From NCBI RefSeq assembly GCF_042665255.1, contig NZ_JBHTCD010000001.1: a stretch of DNA of 64,000 bases. One strand, given 5' to 3'. Each line of letters opens with the position of its first letter. Positions within the stretch are counted from its first letter, which is position 1. The stretch is from Insolitispirillum peregrinum (GTDB lineage Bacteria > Pseudomonadota > Alphaproteobacteria > Rhodospirillales > Rhodospirillaceae). A program made the position numbers and the translations under genes. The notes beneath the pieces were generated by a model that was given only the letters and a program-made list of their open reading frames with translations, ran no database searches and was not told where the DNA came from. This document shows, in pieces, positions 44,701-52,800 of this stretch.

Positions 44701-45435
44701 ATCGAGGATGATCCCGATGTTGCCCACCTGATGCAGATGCTGCTGGCCAACGACGGCTTTGTGACCGACGTTGCCAGTTCTGCCGCACAGGCTTGGGACC
44801 TGCTGAAAAACAGCGCCTATGCCGCCGTCACCATGGATGTCCTGTTGCCCGACACCGATGGCTTGTCGCTGGCCCGCGAACTGAAACGCCATCCGCAGTA
44901 CGCCTCTTTGCCAGTGATCGTTGTCTCGGCCGTGGCCCAGGAAAATGCCCGCCGACTGGATGGAGCGGCGTTGGGGATCGTGGACTGGATCGGCAAACCC
45001 ATTGATGAAAAACGCCTGCGCGAAGCCCTGCGACAAAGCGTGGCCGGGGCCTCTGCCGCCGGACGCAGCCGCCTGCGGATGCTGCATGTCGAAGACGACC
45101 CCGATTTCCGCGAGACCATCAGCCTGCTGTTCCAGAACATGGCCGACATTCAAGGCGCTGCAACATTGGCCGAAGCACGCCCGTTACTGGCCCAAGGGCA
45201 TTGGGATGTGGTTTTGCTGGACCTCGGCTTGCCGGACGGTGACGGGAATAGCCTGTTGACCGATATCGCCCATCACCCGGACCGCCCGCAGGTGGTGATT
45301 TTCTCGGGAGCCGAACCGACACTGGAAGACGCCCGCCGGGTCGATGCTGCCCTGCAAAAAAGCAAAATCAGTGGAGAATACCTGCTGCAAACCATTCGGC
45401 AACTGGCCCGCATCAGGCCAACGCCTGACAGTTGA
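41767..45435 (+). CDS. Membrane hybrid sensor kinase, Cache-PAS3-HisKA-HATPase-REC2
   Basis: About 1222 aa from GTG 41767 (a frame open to 41530 allows a longer form). TM1 (FIFALLLALTVLVGWAGWF) is followed by a periplasmic double-Cache-like sensor (DRDYFQYFAQRPPGVPVAD), then TM2 (LLGVVLIVLVAMWG). Three PAS domains, HisKA with H718 (TVSHELRTPLTS), HATPase (GGTGLGLSISRAI) and two receivers with D1024 (MDVLLPDTDG) and D1152 (LDLGLPDGDG) follow. The next two genes encode a lone receiver and an HPt-cyclase, so it probably starts a phosphorelay to c-di-GMP. Confidence 0.9.
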   Translation: MSQGNRTFIFALLLALTVLVGWAGWFELQSWRAARDAGAAFLHARSAILAENTARAIEVADTALRSVQASQEGVNGNISAKSENYLRSLKAALPHVESLSLVDVGGTLMTGQSTALGASSLLVADRDYFQYFAQRPPGVPVADHLFIGEPAYGRLLGRWFVGMSRPLIDSRSDFAGVALATLSVNWFHEQHQRLSQTDAISIALISQGERLIDSVQQEGAQANPPSSGMPASSVPFLNNRMWQTIFQPDSPPELLFEAVSPDGQSLGLVAVHRVANLPLAVAVSRPWDAIMGDFQRGLFRDAGLLGVVLIVLVAMWGPVSRATRDRDRLFDLSPDPVCITDAAGFFLRANPAWHRVLGYSTEELEGISHFDLVHPLDREEARRLNARLITGEAVQDVSLRYRTASGKSVWLSWSAVGEGGRVFAIARDMTRRRDAERALQKSEERFRDVAEALGEFIWEINGDGHLSYLSERARSTLGLTPTELLGKPLSTVLDTSSSDRLTQAILRGTPFVMEVIANRNIQTENLSNAVVRSDLRSNHTAQMIWLRLSGVPVVSPDGTVVGFRGAGVEITEAKMSRQALADSEARYRSIVNTVVDGIITIDERGIMQSVNPAAETIFGYSARELIGRNVSLLMSEPHHSIHDSYLSSYLSTGLRKIIGTGGREVTGQRKDGSTFPLELGVSEVYFGSQRFFIGMCRDVSERKRMERLKDEFVSTVSHELRTPLTSIRGSLGLIAGGAVGELPPKAKRLIEIAHSNCQRLVNLVNDILDIQKIEAGGMAFDMAAINLIAVAERAIEENTSYAQQYSVHVSLETDYSVIIVQGDFNRILQVVTNLLSNALKFSPPNETVIVRVILRDDQVILEVKDHGPGISTEFRPHVFEKFSQADATDTRSKGGTGLGLSISRAIAERHGGDLGFESIPGQGATFIMNLPLASPRQIQQKSLSSTSSEAPDPTQNALRGNDSTISGLQSLVMPRVLVIEDDPDVAHLMQMLLANDGFVTDVASSAAQAWDLLKNSAYAAVTMDVLLPDTDGLSLARELKRHPQYASLPVIVVSAVAQENARRLDGAALGIVDWIGKPIDEKRLREALRQSVAGASAAGRSRLRMLHVEDDPDFRETISLLFQNMADIQGAATLAEARPLLAQGHWDVVLLDLGLPDGDGNSLLTDIAHHPDRPQVVIFSGAEPTLEDARRVDAALQKSKISGEYLLQTIRQLARIRPTPDS

Positions 45436-45573
45436 CCCTCAAGGCTGGATAAAGGCAGGAACTCAGCCCGGCGGGAGAGAAAGCATGCGACGAAAGCGCG
45501 GCACATCTTTCGTTGTCCAACCAGGGATTTTCTTGTATTTTGTGTCCTGCAGCCTGCCGAGATCGAGGAAAGC

Positions 45574-45981
45574 ATGAGTGACGAGGCAATTCGGGTCCTG
45601 TACGTAGAAGACGACCCTGATATTCAGGAAATTGCCCGTCTGGCCCTGGAAGATCTGGGGGGAATGTCGCTGACCGTCTGTTCGTCGGGTAGCGAAGCCC
45701 TGCAGGCGTTCCCGGCATCACGGGCCAATCTGGTCCTGCTGGATGTCATGATGCCAGGCATGGATGGCCCGACCACTCTCGATGCCCTGCGCCGGATGCC
45801 GGGTGGCGAGCACTTGCCGGTTATTTTCATGACCGCCAAGGTTCAGGCCCATGAAGTCCCCCGCTATCAGGCGCTGGGCGCCGTCGGGGTCATTTCCAAG
45901 CCGTTTGACCCGATGTCTCTGGCCGAACAGGTTATCGCCCTGTACCATCAGGGGCTGCAGACAAACGGGGGCCTGAAATGA
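45574..45981 (+). CDS. Single-domain response regulator
   Basis: A 135-aa CheY-like receiver without output domain. Acidic pocket VEDDPD, phospho-acceptor D57 (LLDVMMPG), the switch Thr in FMTAKVQA and Lys in SKPFDP are all present. Its TGA overlaps the ATG of the next gene by four bases (ATGA). It is placed to carry phosphate between the upstream hybrid kinase and the downstream HPt domain. Confidence 0.92.
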   Translation: MSDEAIRVLYVEDDPDIQEIARLALEDLGGMSLTVCSSGSEALQAFPASRANLVLLDVMMPGMDGPTTLDALRRMPGGEHLPVIFMTAKVQAHEVPRYQALGAVGVISKPFDPMSLAEQVIALYHQGLQTNGGLK

Positions 45982-47678
45982 GTGGGACCCACCTGAACCG
46001 CCTGCAAGGTCTGGTCGAAAAATACATCAACAGTCTGGCGGAACGGCAGGAAACCCTGCGTGCCCTGTATGCACAGATCAGCACCGCCATCGACGCCCAG
46101 CGCGACCTGCGCCACCTGTCGGCCCTGTCGGACCTGCACCATGATGTCCACAAGCTGGCCGGTTCGGCGGGCAGTCTGGGGCTGGATGGTCTGGGGCAGG
46201 CCGCCGCCTCGCTGGATGTCTACATGTCGGCAATCCAGCGCCGGGGCGATTCCTTCAACGACAGCGATCTGGCCCAGTTCCGTGCCCTGTATCAGGCGCT
46301 GGACGCCTCGATGAACATTCAGCGACTGTCCGAAAGCAGCATTCTGCAGGCGCATTCCGCCAGCGGAAGCCCCATCCCTGGTGATCCGCTGGATGCCCAT
46401 GCCCCGCTGGCCAGCGCGTCGGATGTCTGGGTCCTGCCGGACATTATTGCCCAACACCCGGCCCTGCCGGCCCTGCTGGAACCGTTCGGGTTAACGGTTT
46501 TTGCAAAGTCCCTCGAACAGTTGGCGCTGGACCTGCCCCTGAACGATCTGCAGCCCCCCCAACTGTCGTCGGTGGTGGTCATTCTGTGCTCGCAACAGGA
46601 TGCCGACAGCGTGGCCCGGATCATTCAGCGTCGGGTGCCTGTACTGGCCATCGGCACGGACGAGAGCCTGCAAGCCCGTGTTCTGATGGCCCGCGCCGGG
46701 GTACAGGGCCTGTTGACTCCGCCGCTGGAAGGACAGGAAATCCTCGCCCTGCTCGACCGGTTGACCCGCCCAAAGGACAACCGTCCAATTCAGGTGGTGC
46801 TGGTCGATGACGACCCGGCCCTGTCCGAACTGCTGTCCTATCAGTTTTCCAACGCCGGCATGACCCCGACCTGCCTGTCCAGCCCGCAGACGCTGCTGGA
46901 AACACTGGGATCCGTTCAGCCGGACGTGGTGGTTCTTGACCGGAACATGCCTCGCTGGGATGGCTTTGAAGTGGCAATGGCCATTCGCCAGATCCCGCAA
47001 TATGCGACCTTGCCGCTGGTATTCCTGACTGCTGACAAACGCCCGGATTCCCGGTTGCGCGGTCTGGCGCTGGGTGGGGACGACTATCTGCACAAACCGG
47101 TTGATGGAGCCCATCTCGCCACACTGGTCCGCGCCCGCGCCCTGCGCGCCCGTGCCTTGCGGGAAAAGATTGTGACCGATGGCCTGACCGGCCTGTTGAA
47201 CCACGCTGCCATCGTCCACGAAGCCCAGCGTCAGGTCGCCCTGGCCCACCGCCTGAAATGGCCCCTGTGCTTTGCACTGGTAGACCTTGACCACTTCAAA
47301 TCGGTCAACGACACCTACGGCCATCAGGCGGGCGACAGCGTGCTGACGGCACTGTCACGTCTATTGCGGCAAAGATTGCGCCGCTCGGATATCATCGGCC
47401 GCATGGGCGGTGAAGAATTCGCCATTCTGCTGGTCGACACCCCGATCGACAAGGGGCTGGAGGTGATGAACTCCATCCGCGAGGCTTTTTCGCAGATCAA
47501 ACACAGCATCAATGGCCACCGCTTCACGGTTACCCTCAGTTGCGGCGTATCAGCATTGGCTTCTGTCGGGCATGATGGCGACGCGGTTCCGTCACTGATC
47601 CGCCTTGCCGATGAAGCCCTGTATCAGGCAAAAGCCGCAGGACGGAATACCGTCCTCATGGCCCAACCCAATACATGA
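45978..47678 (+). CDS. Diguanylate cyclase with HPt and receiver domains
   Basis: A 566-aa protein that would make c-di-GMP under phosphorelay control. N-terminal HPt with H58 (HHDVHKLAGSAGSLG); a pseudo-receiver at about 145-265 lacking a clear phospho-site; a receiver with D321 (VVLDRNMPRWDG); and a GGDEF domain with GGEEF at 477-481. An RxxD inhibitory site (RRSD) sits five residues before GGEEF, so product inhibition is expected. HPt joined directly to a cyclase is uncommon. Confidence 0.92.
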   Translation: MSGTHLNRLQGLVEKYINSLAERQETLRALYAQISTAIDAQRDLRHLSALSDLHHDVHKLAGSAGSLGLDGLGQAAASLDVYMSAIQRRGDSFNDSDLAQFRALYQALDASMNIQRLSESSILQAHSASGSPIPGDPLDAHAPLASASDVWVLPDIIAQHPALPALLEPFGLTVFAKSLEQLALDLPLNDLQPPQLSSVVVILCSQQDADSVARIIQRRVPVLAIGTDESLQARVLMARAGVQGLLTPPLEGQEILALLDRLTRPKDNRPIQVVLVDDDPALSELLSYQFSNAGMTPTCLSSPQTLLETLGSVQPDVVVLDRNMPRWDGFEVAMAIRQIPQYATLPLVFLTADKRPDSRLRGLALGGDDYLHKPVDGAHLATLVRARALRARALREKIVTDGLTGLLNHAAIVHEAQRQVALAHRLKWPLCFALVDLDHFKSVNDTYGHQAGDSVLTALSRLLRQRLRRSDIIGRMGGEEFAILLVDTPIDKGLEVMNSIREAFSQIKHSINGHRFTVTLSCGVSALASVGHDGDAVPSLIRLADEALYQAKAAGRNTVLMAQPNT

Positions 47679-47713
47679 ATGAATTCTGAACATCAGGCTC
47701 AGGGTTCATTCAT
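47675..47713. terminator. Inverted repeat at the end of the cyclase gene
   Basis: ATGAATGAA at 47675-47683 (spanning the stop codon) pairs with TTCATTCAT at 47705-47713, and some inner bases (TGA/TCA) also pair. It is followed by TAAAAAT rather than a U-run, so termination is only one possible role; a TetR-like operator is another. Confidence 0.4.
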
Positions 47714-47823
47714 TAAAAATCACTAATCTGATTACCTGACACGGTATTCACGAGGCGTTCGGGATGGCATCCCGTTACCTTGTCCTTACCTTCGGGCCAC
47801 TCTGGTAATCAGAAAGTCGTACC

Positions 47824-48981
47824 ATGCCACCCTCCCGCTTCCCTGTACCGCCCTGGAGCATCACCGTCCGCGTCCTGCATTGGGGACTGGTCTGCTGCTG
47901 CTTTGCGGCGTGGGGAACAGCGTGGCTTGGCCCTCCGTCAGCATTGGTCATTCATGTCTGGGTTGGAAGCTGCGCCGGCTTTATCCTGCTGGTCCGCCTG
48001 CTGTGGGGACTGGGGGGACCATGGTGGGAACGCTTCGCCTTTTTTCCGCTCCGCAAGGATACCCTGCGTCTGCACACCCGTCAGATTCTGGCACGCCAGC
48101 ACCCGCCCGAGGGTCATGCCTGGCCGGGTCACCCTCCTCTGGGGGCGGCGATGGTTGTGGCCTTGCTGGTCCTGATCCTGACCATGGTGCTGTCCGGCAC
48201 CATCGCCTATGGCGGCACTGAAAAAGCCGGGCCACTGGGATCATGGGTTCCTTTCCCGATCGGCGAGCTGGCCGGAACCCTGCATGCAACCCTGGCCATC
48301 ATTCTGCTGCTGGCTGTTGGAGGGCATTTACTGGGAGTCATCATCGAAAGCCGGTTGCTCGGAAGCGCGCTGGTGCGGGCGATGTTTATCGGGCACCGGG
48401 ATGGCAGCCATACCCCGCCGGCGGTGATTCCTGCGTCTCTTCCCCCTCTCCGCCTGTGGGGCGGTGCCAGCCTGATTGCCATATTGATCGGCCTGTCGGC
48501 GCTGTTGATCAGCGGCCACGGCCCCTTGCACCCGCTGCCCCTTTGGCAAACCGAAGAAGACGCCAACGCCACCACCGTTTACGAGCAGGAATGCGGCGCC
48601 TGCCATATGGCCTATCCTCCGGCATTGCTGCCTGCATCCTCATGGTCCGAGGTGTTGGCAACGCTGGATGACCATTTCGGCGAAGACGCCTCCCTTCCGG
48701 CTGCCAAGGTCTCGGCCTTGCAGGGCTGGCTGCCCCGCCATGCTGCCGAAAGCTGGGACAACAAGGCTGGGCACGCCTTCCGGCGGGTCGATGACCGCAC
48801 CCCGACCCGCATCACCGCTACCCCCTTCTGGCAGGATCATCACCGCCAGATACCGATTGAAACCTTTGGTCAAAAAAATATCGGTAGTCGGGGAAATTGC
48901 CGGGCCTGCCATCAGGACGTTCAAAGTCCGGCAGATTCCGACGGCTTCCACCGGGCAGAGATCGCCATTCCGCCCCGGTAA
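47824..48981 (+). CDS. Cytochrome b561-type protein fused to a diheme cytochrome c domain
   Basis: A 385-aa inner-membrane electron carrier. The N-terminal cytochrome b part has about five helices and haem-ligand-like His in RVLHWGL, VIHVWVG and TLHATLAI. The C-terminal periplasmic part is a DHC domain with two c-type haem sites, CGACH at 257-261 and CRACH at 359-363. Usually cytochrome b and DHC are separate proteins beside SHP; here they are fused. It probably passes quinol electrons to the following cytochromes. Confidence 0.9.
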   Translation: MPPSRFPVPPWSITVRVLHWGLVCCCFAAWGTAWLGPPSALVIHVWVGSCAGFILLVRLLWGLGGPWWERFAFFPLRKDTLRLHTRQILARQHPPEGHAWPGHPPLGAAMVVALLVLILTMVLSGTIAYGGTEKAGPLGSWVPFPIGELAGTLHATLAIILLLAVGGHLLGVIIESRLLGSALVRAMFIGHRDGSHTPPAVIPASLPPLRLWGGASLIAILIGLSALLISGHGPLHPLPLWQTEEDANATTVYEQECGACHMAYPPALLPASSWSEVLATLDDHFGEDASLPAAKVSALQGWLPRHAAESWDNKAGHAFRRVDDRTPTRITATPFWQDHHRQIPIETFGQKNIGSRGNCRACHQDVQSPADSDGFHRAEIAIPPR

Positions 48982-49063
48982 AAAGCGCCTGCCCCAATAC
49001 CCTCACCCTCACAAGACAACACCCGATGAAAACGGGGAGTTCTGGACTGGTTGGAGAAGTAGA

Positions 49064-49483
49064 ATGCGTTCTCTGTTGATTGTTGGCGGCCTTGCCGCCG
49101 CTCTGGTCACCGGCACCGCGGCTTGGGCCGCAGGGCCCCGCGATGACATTCTGGCTGCGCTGGCAACTCAGGCCAAAGCCGAACAGCCCGCCTTTACCGG
49201 CTTTGACGCCGCCCGAGGCAAGACGTTCTTCCAAAGCGCCCACAGCGGAGGCAAACCAGACACCCCGTCCTGCACCACCTGCCACGGTATGGATCCCCGT
49301 CAACCCGGGCAGACCCGCGCGGGGAAAAGCATCGAACCGATGGCAGTTTCGCAGCAACCGGCCCGCTTTACCGATCAGGAAAAGATCGACAAGTGGTTCG
49401 AGCGGAATTGTTCGAGTGTTCTTGGCCGTGCCTGCACGGCTGTCGAAAAGGGTGATTTCATCACCTACCTCAGCCAGCAGTAA
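49064..49483 (+). CDS. SHP-type monohaem cytochrome c (DUF1924)
   Basis: A 139-aa periplasmic cytochrome with a signal peptide (MRSLLIVGGLAAALVTGTAA, cleavage near AWA-AG). It has one haem site, CTTCH at 70-74, and the SHP pattern RAGKSIEPMA, DKWFERNC and DFITYLSQQ. Two further cysteines (NCSSVLGRAC) match the disulfide of the sphaeroides haem protein, whose haem can bind oxygen or NO. The ATG at 49064 follows GGAG. Its neighbours are DHC-type electron donors. Confidence 0.92.
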   Translation: MRSLLIVGGLAAALVTGTAAWAAGPRDDILAALATQAKAEQPAFTGFDAARGKTFFQSAHSGGKPDTPSCTTCHGMDPRQPGQTRAGKSIEPMAVSQQPARFTDQEKIDKWFERNCSSVLGRACTAVEKGDFITYLSQQ

Positions 49484-49491
49484 GGTGCGCC

Positions 49492-49971
49492 ATGAGCTTT
49501 CTTCGTTCCTTTACCTTTGCCTCGCTTCTGATGGCCGGAACCGGCCTGCTGTTTCCGGTGGCCAGCTTTGCCGGTGATCATCATGGCTCACGGGGGGATG
49601 ACGACGACCGGGTTCCTCCGGTAACCGACCCGCTGACCTGGCAGGAATGCGGCGCGTGTCACATGCCGTTTCCGGCAGCCCTGATGCCCGCCGCCAGTTG
49701 GCAGGCGGTGATGGGCGACCTCTCCAATCACTTTGGCGAAGATGCCTCCCTGCCTGCGGCCACGGTCACCGCCATCACCGACTATCTGACCCGCAATGCC
49801 GGACGTGGTTCGCTCAGCACCGGTGCTCCGCTCACACGGATTAGCGAACAGGGGTGGTGGATCCGCGAACATCGCAACGAAGTCTCCCCCCGCCAGTGGG
49901 AGCAAGCAGGTTCCAAGGCCAACTGCAAAGCCTGCCACAAGGGCGCTGAGCAAGGCGATTTTGAACGCTGA
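49492..49971 (+). CDS. Diheme cytochrome c (DHC)
   Basis: A 159-aa periplasmic protein with a signal peptide ending near SFA-GD, then an Asp/His-rich stretch. Haem sites are CGACH at 53-57 and CKACH at 145-149. It is clearly related to the C-terminal domain of the cytochrome b fusion two genes upstream (shared HFGEDASLPAA), so DHC is duplicated in this operon. It starts 8 bp after the SHP stop and ends at a strong terminator. Confidence 0.93.
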   Translation: MSFLRSFTFASLLMAGTGLLFPVASFAGDHHGSRGDDDDRVPPVTDPLTWQECGACHMPFPAALMPAASWQAVMGDLSNHFGEDASLPAATVTAITDYLTRNAGRGSLSTGAPLTRISEQGWWIREHRNEVSPRQWEQAGSKANCKACHKGAEQGDFER

Positions 49972-49976
49972 CCATT

Positions 49977-50017
49977 ACCGGGCCTCGTCGTTTGATGACA
50001 GGCGAGGCCCGGTTTTT
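49977..50017 (+). terminator. Rho-independent terminator of the cytochrome operon
   Basis: An 11-bp perfect stem (ACCGGGCCTCG at 49977-49987, complement at 50003-50013) followed by TTTTT. It starts 5 bp after the DHC stop. Confidence 0.92.
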
Positions 50018-50221
50018 GGCAATATTGATACAAAAAGAGCATCTGGCTGGTATTTTTTCATGGAATAGGCGCTCCATCCATGTAAAATGCCGCCGCGCTT
50101 TACAGCAGAGGCTCCCTCTCCTTTCCGGCATTTTCCGGCAGCGCTCCTCGTTTCCGCCCCATAAGCCACTGCACCTCAGCTTTTCACGCTGAAAAAAAAG
50201 CGGAAGAGGGCGCAAACTAAA

Positions 50222-50245
50222 GTTGACTTTAACGTAAAGCTGCGG
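50222..50245 (+). promoter_or_regulatory. MerR-type promoter/operator candidate
   Basis: TTGACT at 50224-50229 (a -35 candidate) overlaps the interrupted palindrome CTTTA-ACG-TAAAG at 50227-50239. MerR proteins bind such sites inside promoters. It lies 108 bp before the MerR start. The rest of the 376-bp gap (49972-50347) holds only the terminator at its left end and an A/G-rich patch near 50190. Confidence 0.5.
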
Positions 50246-50347
50246 CAGTCTCCGGTTCGTAATCCGAATCTTCTGATCCTTCCGTGGACCGTGACCCACC
50301 GGAACAGCAGGAATCGGGCAGGACTGGTTAAGGTAGGACTGTTTCGC

Positions 50348-50770
50348 ATGAGCGATAAGGCGCGCCTGTACAGCGTTTCCGAACTGGCAAAAGAAGTTGC
50401 CCTGACCCCGCAAGCCTTGCGCTTTTACGAGGAAAAAGGGTTGCTGAAGCCTGCCCGTTCAGCCGGTGCGCGCGTTTACAACTATCGGGACCGCGCCCGC
50501 CTGACCCTGATTCTCAAGCTGCGCCGTCTGGGGTTTTCCCTGGATGACGTTCTTGAATACATCGAACTGTATGGTACGGGGCCTGGGGGCGCCCACCAAT
50601 ATCGTGTCGGTCTGCAAAAAATTGGCCGCCGACTGGATGAATTGCACCGCAAGCGGCAGGAAATCGACGAGGTGATTGCCGAGTTGCATGAACTGCGCGA
50701 AGAAGCCATTCGACGGCTGGAGGATGCCGAACGGGCGTCCACAGCCTCCGGCGACACTGCCGAAGGCTGA
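50348..50770 (+). CDS. MerR family transcriptional regulator
   Basis: A 140-aa regulator. The N-terminal winged helix reads YSVSELAKEVALTPQALRFYEEKGLLKP. A coiled coil follows at about 75-130. No metal-binding cysteines are present, so it is not a metal sensor. MerR genes of this kind upstream of etfBA and acyl-CoA catabolic genes resemble the LiuR group, which controls branched-chain amino acid and fatty acid breakdown; that assignment is inference. The ATG at 50348 begins MSDKARLYSVS. Confidence 0.88.
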   Translation: MSDKARLYSVSELAKEVALTPQALRFYEEKGLLKPARSAGARVYNYRDRARLTLILKLRRLGFSLDDVLEYIELYGTGPGGAHQYRVGLQKIGRRLDELHRKRQEIDEVIAELHELREEAIRRLEDAERASTASGDTAEG

Positions 50771-51064
50771 TCCTGCGCTTGTCGGGCCAAAAGGCTGCGA
50801 TATGCCTGCTATCACGTAAACGACCCTTGCCAGAGACAGCAGAGCCTGCTTTTCTGACCACGCCGATAAGCACAAGCTGTTGAACGGTTGTTTGGTTGGC
50901 CGGGTACGTCACCGTCAGCAGATCATGCCGCCATTGGCAAAGTTTTACTGCCCGCCCGCCCTGCCCCGCGCAGGCCACGGCGGTCCTGTTGAAACCAGAG
51001 GCCTGACACGGGCCTTTGGAATGCTGTTCTACCCCCACCCACCCCTGCGGAGGAGCCAACGGAC

Positions 51065-51814
51065 ATGAAGGTCCTGGTCGCTGTCAAGCGGGTCGTTGAC
51101 TACAACGTCAAGGTCCGCGTTAAGTCCGACAAGTCGGGCGTTGAGCTTGCCAACGTCAAGATGTCGATGAACCCGTTCGATGAAATCGCCGTCGAAGAGG
51201 CCGTCCGCCTCAAGGAAGCCGGCAAGGTTTCGGAAATCGTTGTGGTGTCGATGGGCGTTGCCGGGTGCCAGGAAACCATCCGTACCGCTCTGGCGATGGG
51301 TGGCGACCGTGGCGTTCTGGTGCAGACCGATGCCGACCTGCAGCCGCTGGCCGTTGCCAAGTGCCTGAAGGCGCTGGTTGACAAGGAAAGCCCCGATCTG
51401 GTGATCGTCGGCAAGCAGGCCATTGACGACGACAGCAACCAGACCGGTCAGATGCTGGCCGCCCTGCTGGGCTGGCCGCAGGGTACCTTTGCCTCCAAGG
51501 TCGAGCTGGGCGATGGCGTGGTCAACGTCACCCGCGAAATTGACGGCGGTCTGGAAACCGTTGCCCTGCAGGGCAAGGCGGTGGTGACCACCGACCTGCG
51601 TCTGAATACCCCGCGCTATGCGTCGCTGCCGAACATCATGAAGGCCAAGAAGAAGCCGATCGAAACCGTCTCTCCGGCCGATCTGGGCGTTGACCCGGCT
51701 CCGCGCCTGAAGACCCTGTCGGTCGAAGAACCGGCGGTCCGTCAGGCTGGCGTGAAGGTCGGCTCGGTGGCCGAGCTGGTGGAAAAGCTGAAGAACGAAG
51801 CGAAGGTGATCTGA
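51065..51814 (+). CDS. etfB: Electron transfer flavoprotein beta subunit
   Basis: A 249-aa subunit that binds AMP and helps pass electrons from acyl-CoA dehydrogenases to ETF-quinone oxidoreductase. It has the family N-terminus MKVLVAVKRVVDYNVKVRVK, NPFDEIAVEEAVRL, and the signature VTREIDGGLETV with TDLRLNTPRYASLPNIMKA. It follows GGAGGAG and is 2 bp from etfA. It would serve the isobutyryl-CoA dehydrogenase at 16 kb. Confidence 0.95.
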   Translation: MKVLVAVKRVVDYNVKVRVKSDKSGVELANVKMSMNPFDEIAVEEAVRLKEAGKVSEIVVVSMGVAGCQETIRTALAMGGDRGVLVQTDADLQPLAVAKCLKALVDKESPDLVIVGKQAIDDDSNQTGQMLAALLGWPQGTFASKVELGDGVVNVTREIDGGLETVALQGKAVVTTDLRLNTPRYASLPNIMKAKKKPIETVSPADLGVDPAPRLKTLSVEEPAVRQAGVKVGSVAELVEKLKNEAKVI

Positions 51815-51816
51815 CG

Positions 51817-52749
51817 ATGAGCATTCTGGTCATTGCCGAACACGACGGTTCGGCTCTGAAGGCAGCGACCCTCAACACTCTGGCTGCTGCTCAGGCCATT
51901 GGTGGCGACATCACCGTTCTGGTTGCCGGTTCGGGCTGCCAGGCTGCGGCTCAGGCGGCCGCTCAGGTGGCTGGCGTGGCAAAGGTGCTGGTGGTGGACG
52001 ATGCCGCCTACACCCACGCTCTCGCCGAGCCGATGGGCGATCTGGTCGCTTCGCTGGCTGGTGGCTACAGCCACGTTCTGGCCCCGGCCACCACCTTCGG
52101 CAAGAATTTCCTGCCGCGCGTGGCCGCCCTGAAGGACGTTGCGATGCTGTCCGACGTCTGCGGCGTGGTCTCGGCGGACACCTTCGTCCGTCCGATCTAT
52201 GCCGGCAACGCTCTGGCAACCGTGCAGAGCAGCGATGCCCTGAAGGTGCTCACCGTGCGCACCACCGCCTTTGATGCCGTTGCCGCCACCGGTGGTTCGG
52301 CTGCGGTCGAATCGGCTCCGGCTGCTGCCACCGCTGGCACATCCAGCTTCGTCGGTCAGGAGCTGTCCAAGTCGGAACGTCCCGAACTGACCTCGGCCAA
52401 AATCATCGTGTCCGGTGGTCGCGGCATGGGTTCGGGCGAGAATTTCGTGCTGGTCGAAGCCGTTGCCGACAAGCTGGGTGCCGCCGTCGGTGCCTCGCGC
52501 GCCGCCGTCGATGCCGGGTTCGTGCCGAACGACTATCAGGTCGGTCAGACCGGCAAGATCGTGGCACCGGAACTGTACGTTGCCGTCGGCATCTCGGGTG
52601 CGATCCAGCATCTGGCCGGGATGAAGGACAGCAAGGTGATCGTCGCCATCAACAAGGACGAAGAAGCCCCGATTTTCCAGGTGGCCGACTACGGTCTGGT
52701 GGCCGACCTGTTCCAGGCTCTGCCGGAACTGGCCAAAGAACTGGGCTGA
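51817..52749 (+). CDS. etfA: Electron transfer flavoprotein alpha subunit
   Basis: A 310-aa FAD-binding partner of EtfB. The C-terminal FAD domain carries VSGGRGMGSGENF, GAAVGASRAAVDAGFVPNDY, QVGQTGKIVAPELY and GISGAIQHLAGM. It begins 2 bp after etfB and ends just before a perfect 17-bp hairpin. Confidence 0.95.
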   Translation: MSILVIAEHDGSALKAATLNTLAAAQAIGGDITVLVAGSGCQAAAQAAAQVAGVAKVLVVDDAAYTHALAEPMGDLVASLAGGYSHVLAPATTFGKNFLPRVAALKDVAMLSDVCGVVSADTFVRPIYAGNALATVQSSDALKVLTVRTTAFDAVAATGGSAAVESAPAAATAGTSSFVGQELSKSERPELTSAKIIVSGGRGMGSGENFVLVEAVADKLGAAVGASRAAVDAGFVPNDYQVGQTGKIVAPELYVAVGISGAIQHLAGMKDSKVIVAINKDEEAPIFQVADYGLVADLFQALPELAKELG

Positions 52750-52755
52750 TTTTTC

Positions 52756-52793
52756 CAGACCAGCGTGCGTCAAAGCTGACGCACGCTGGTCTG
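52756..52793. terminator. Perfect hairpin after etfA (intact hairpin A)
   Basis: A 17-bp perfect stem (CAGACCAGCGTGCGTCA at 52756-52772, complement at 52777-52793) with loop AAGC. It lies 6 bp past the etfA stop and probably ends the transcript. The same arms AGACCAGCGTG/CACGCTGGTCT recur at 54302 and, interrupted, at 58385, so it is also a member of the dispersed repeat family. Confidence 0.8.
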
Positions 52794-52800
52794 ACCTATC

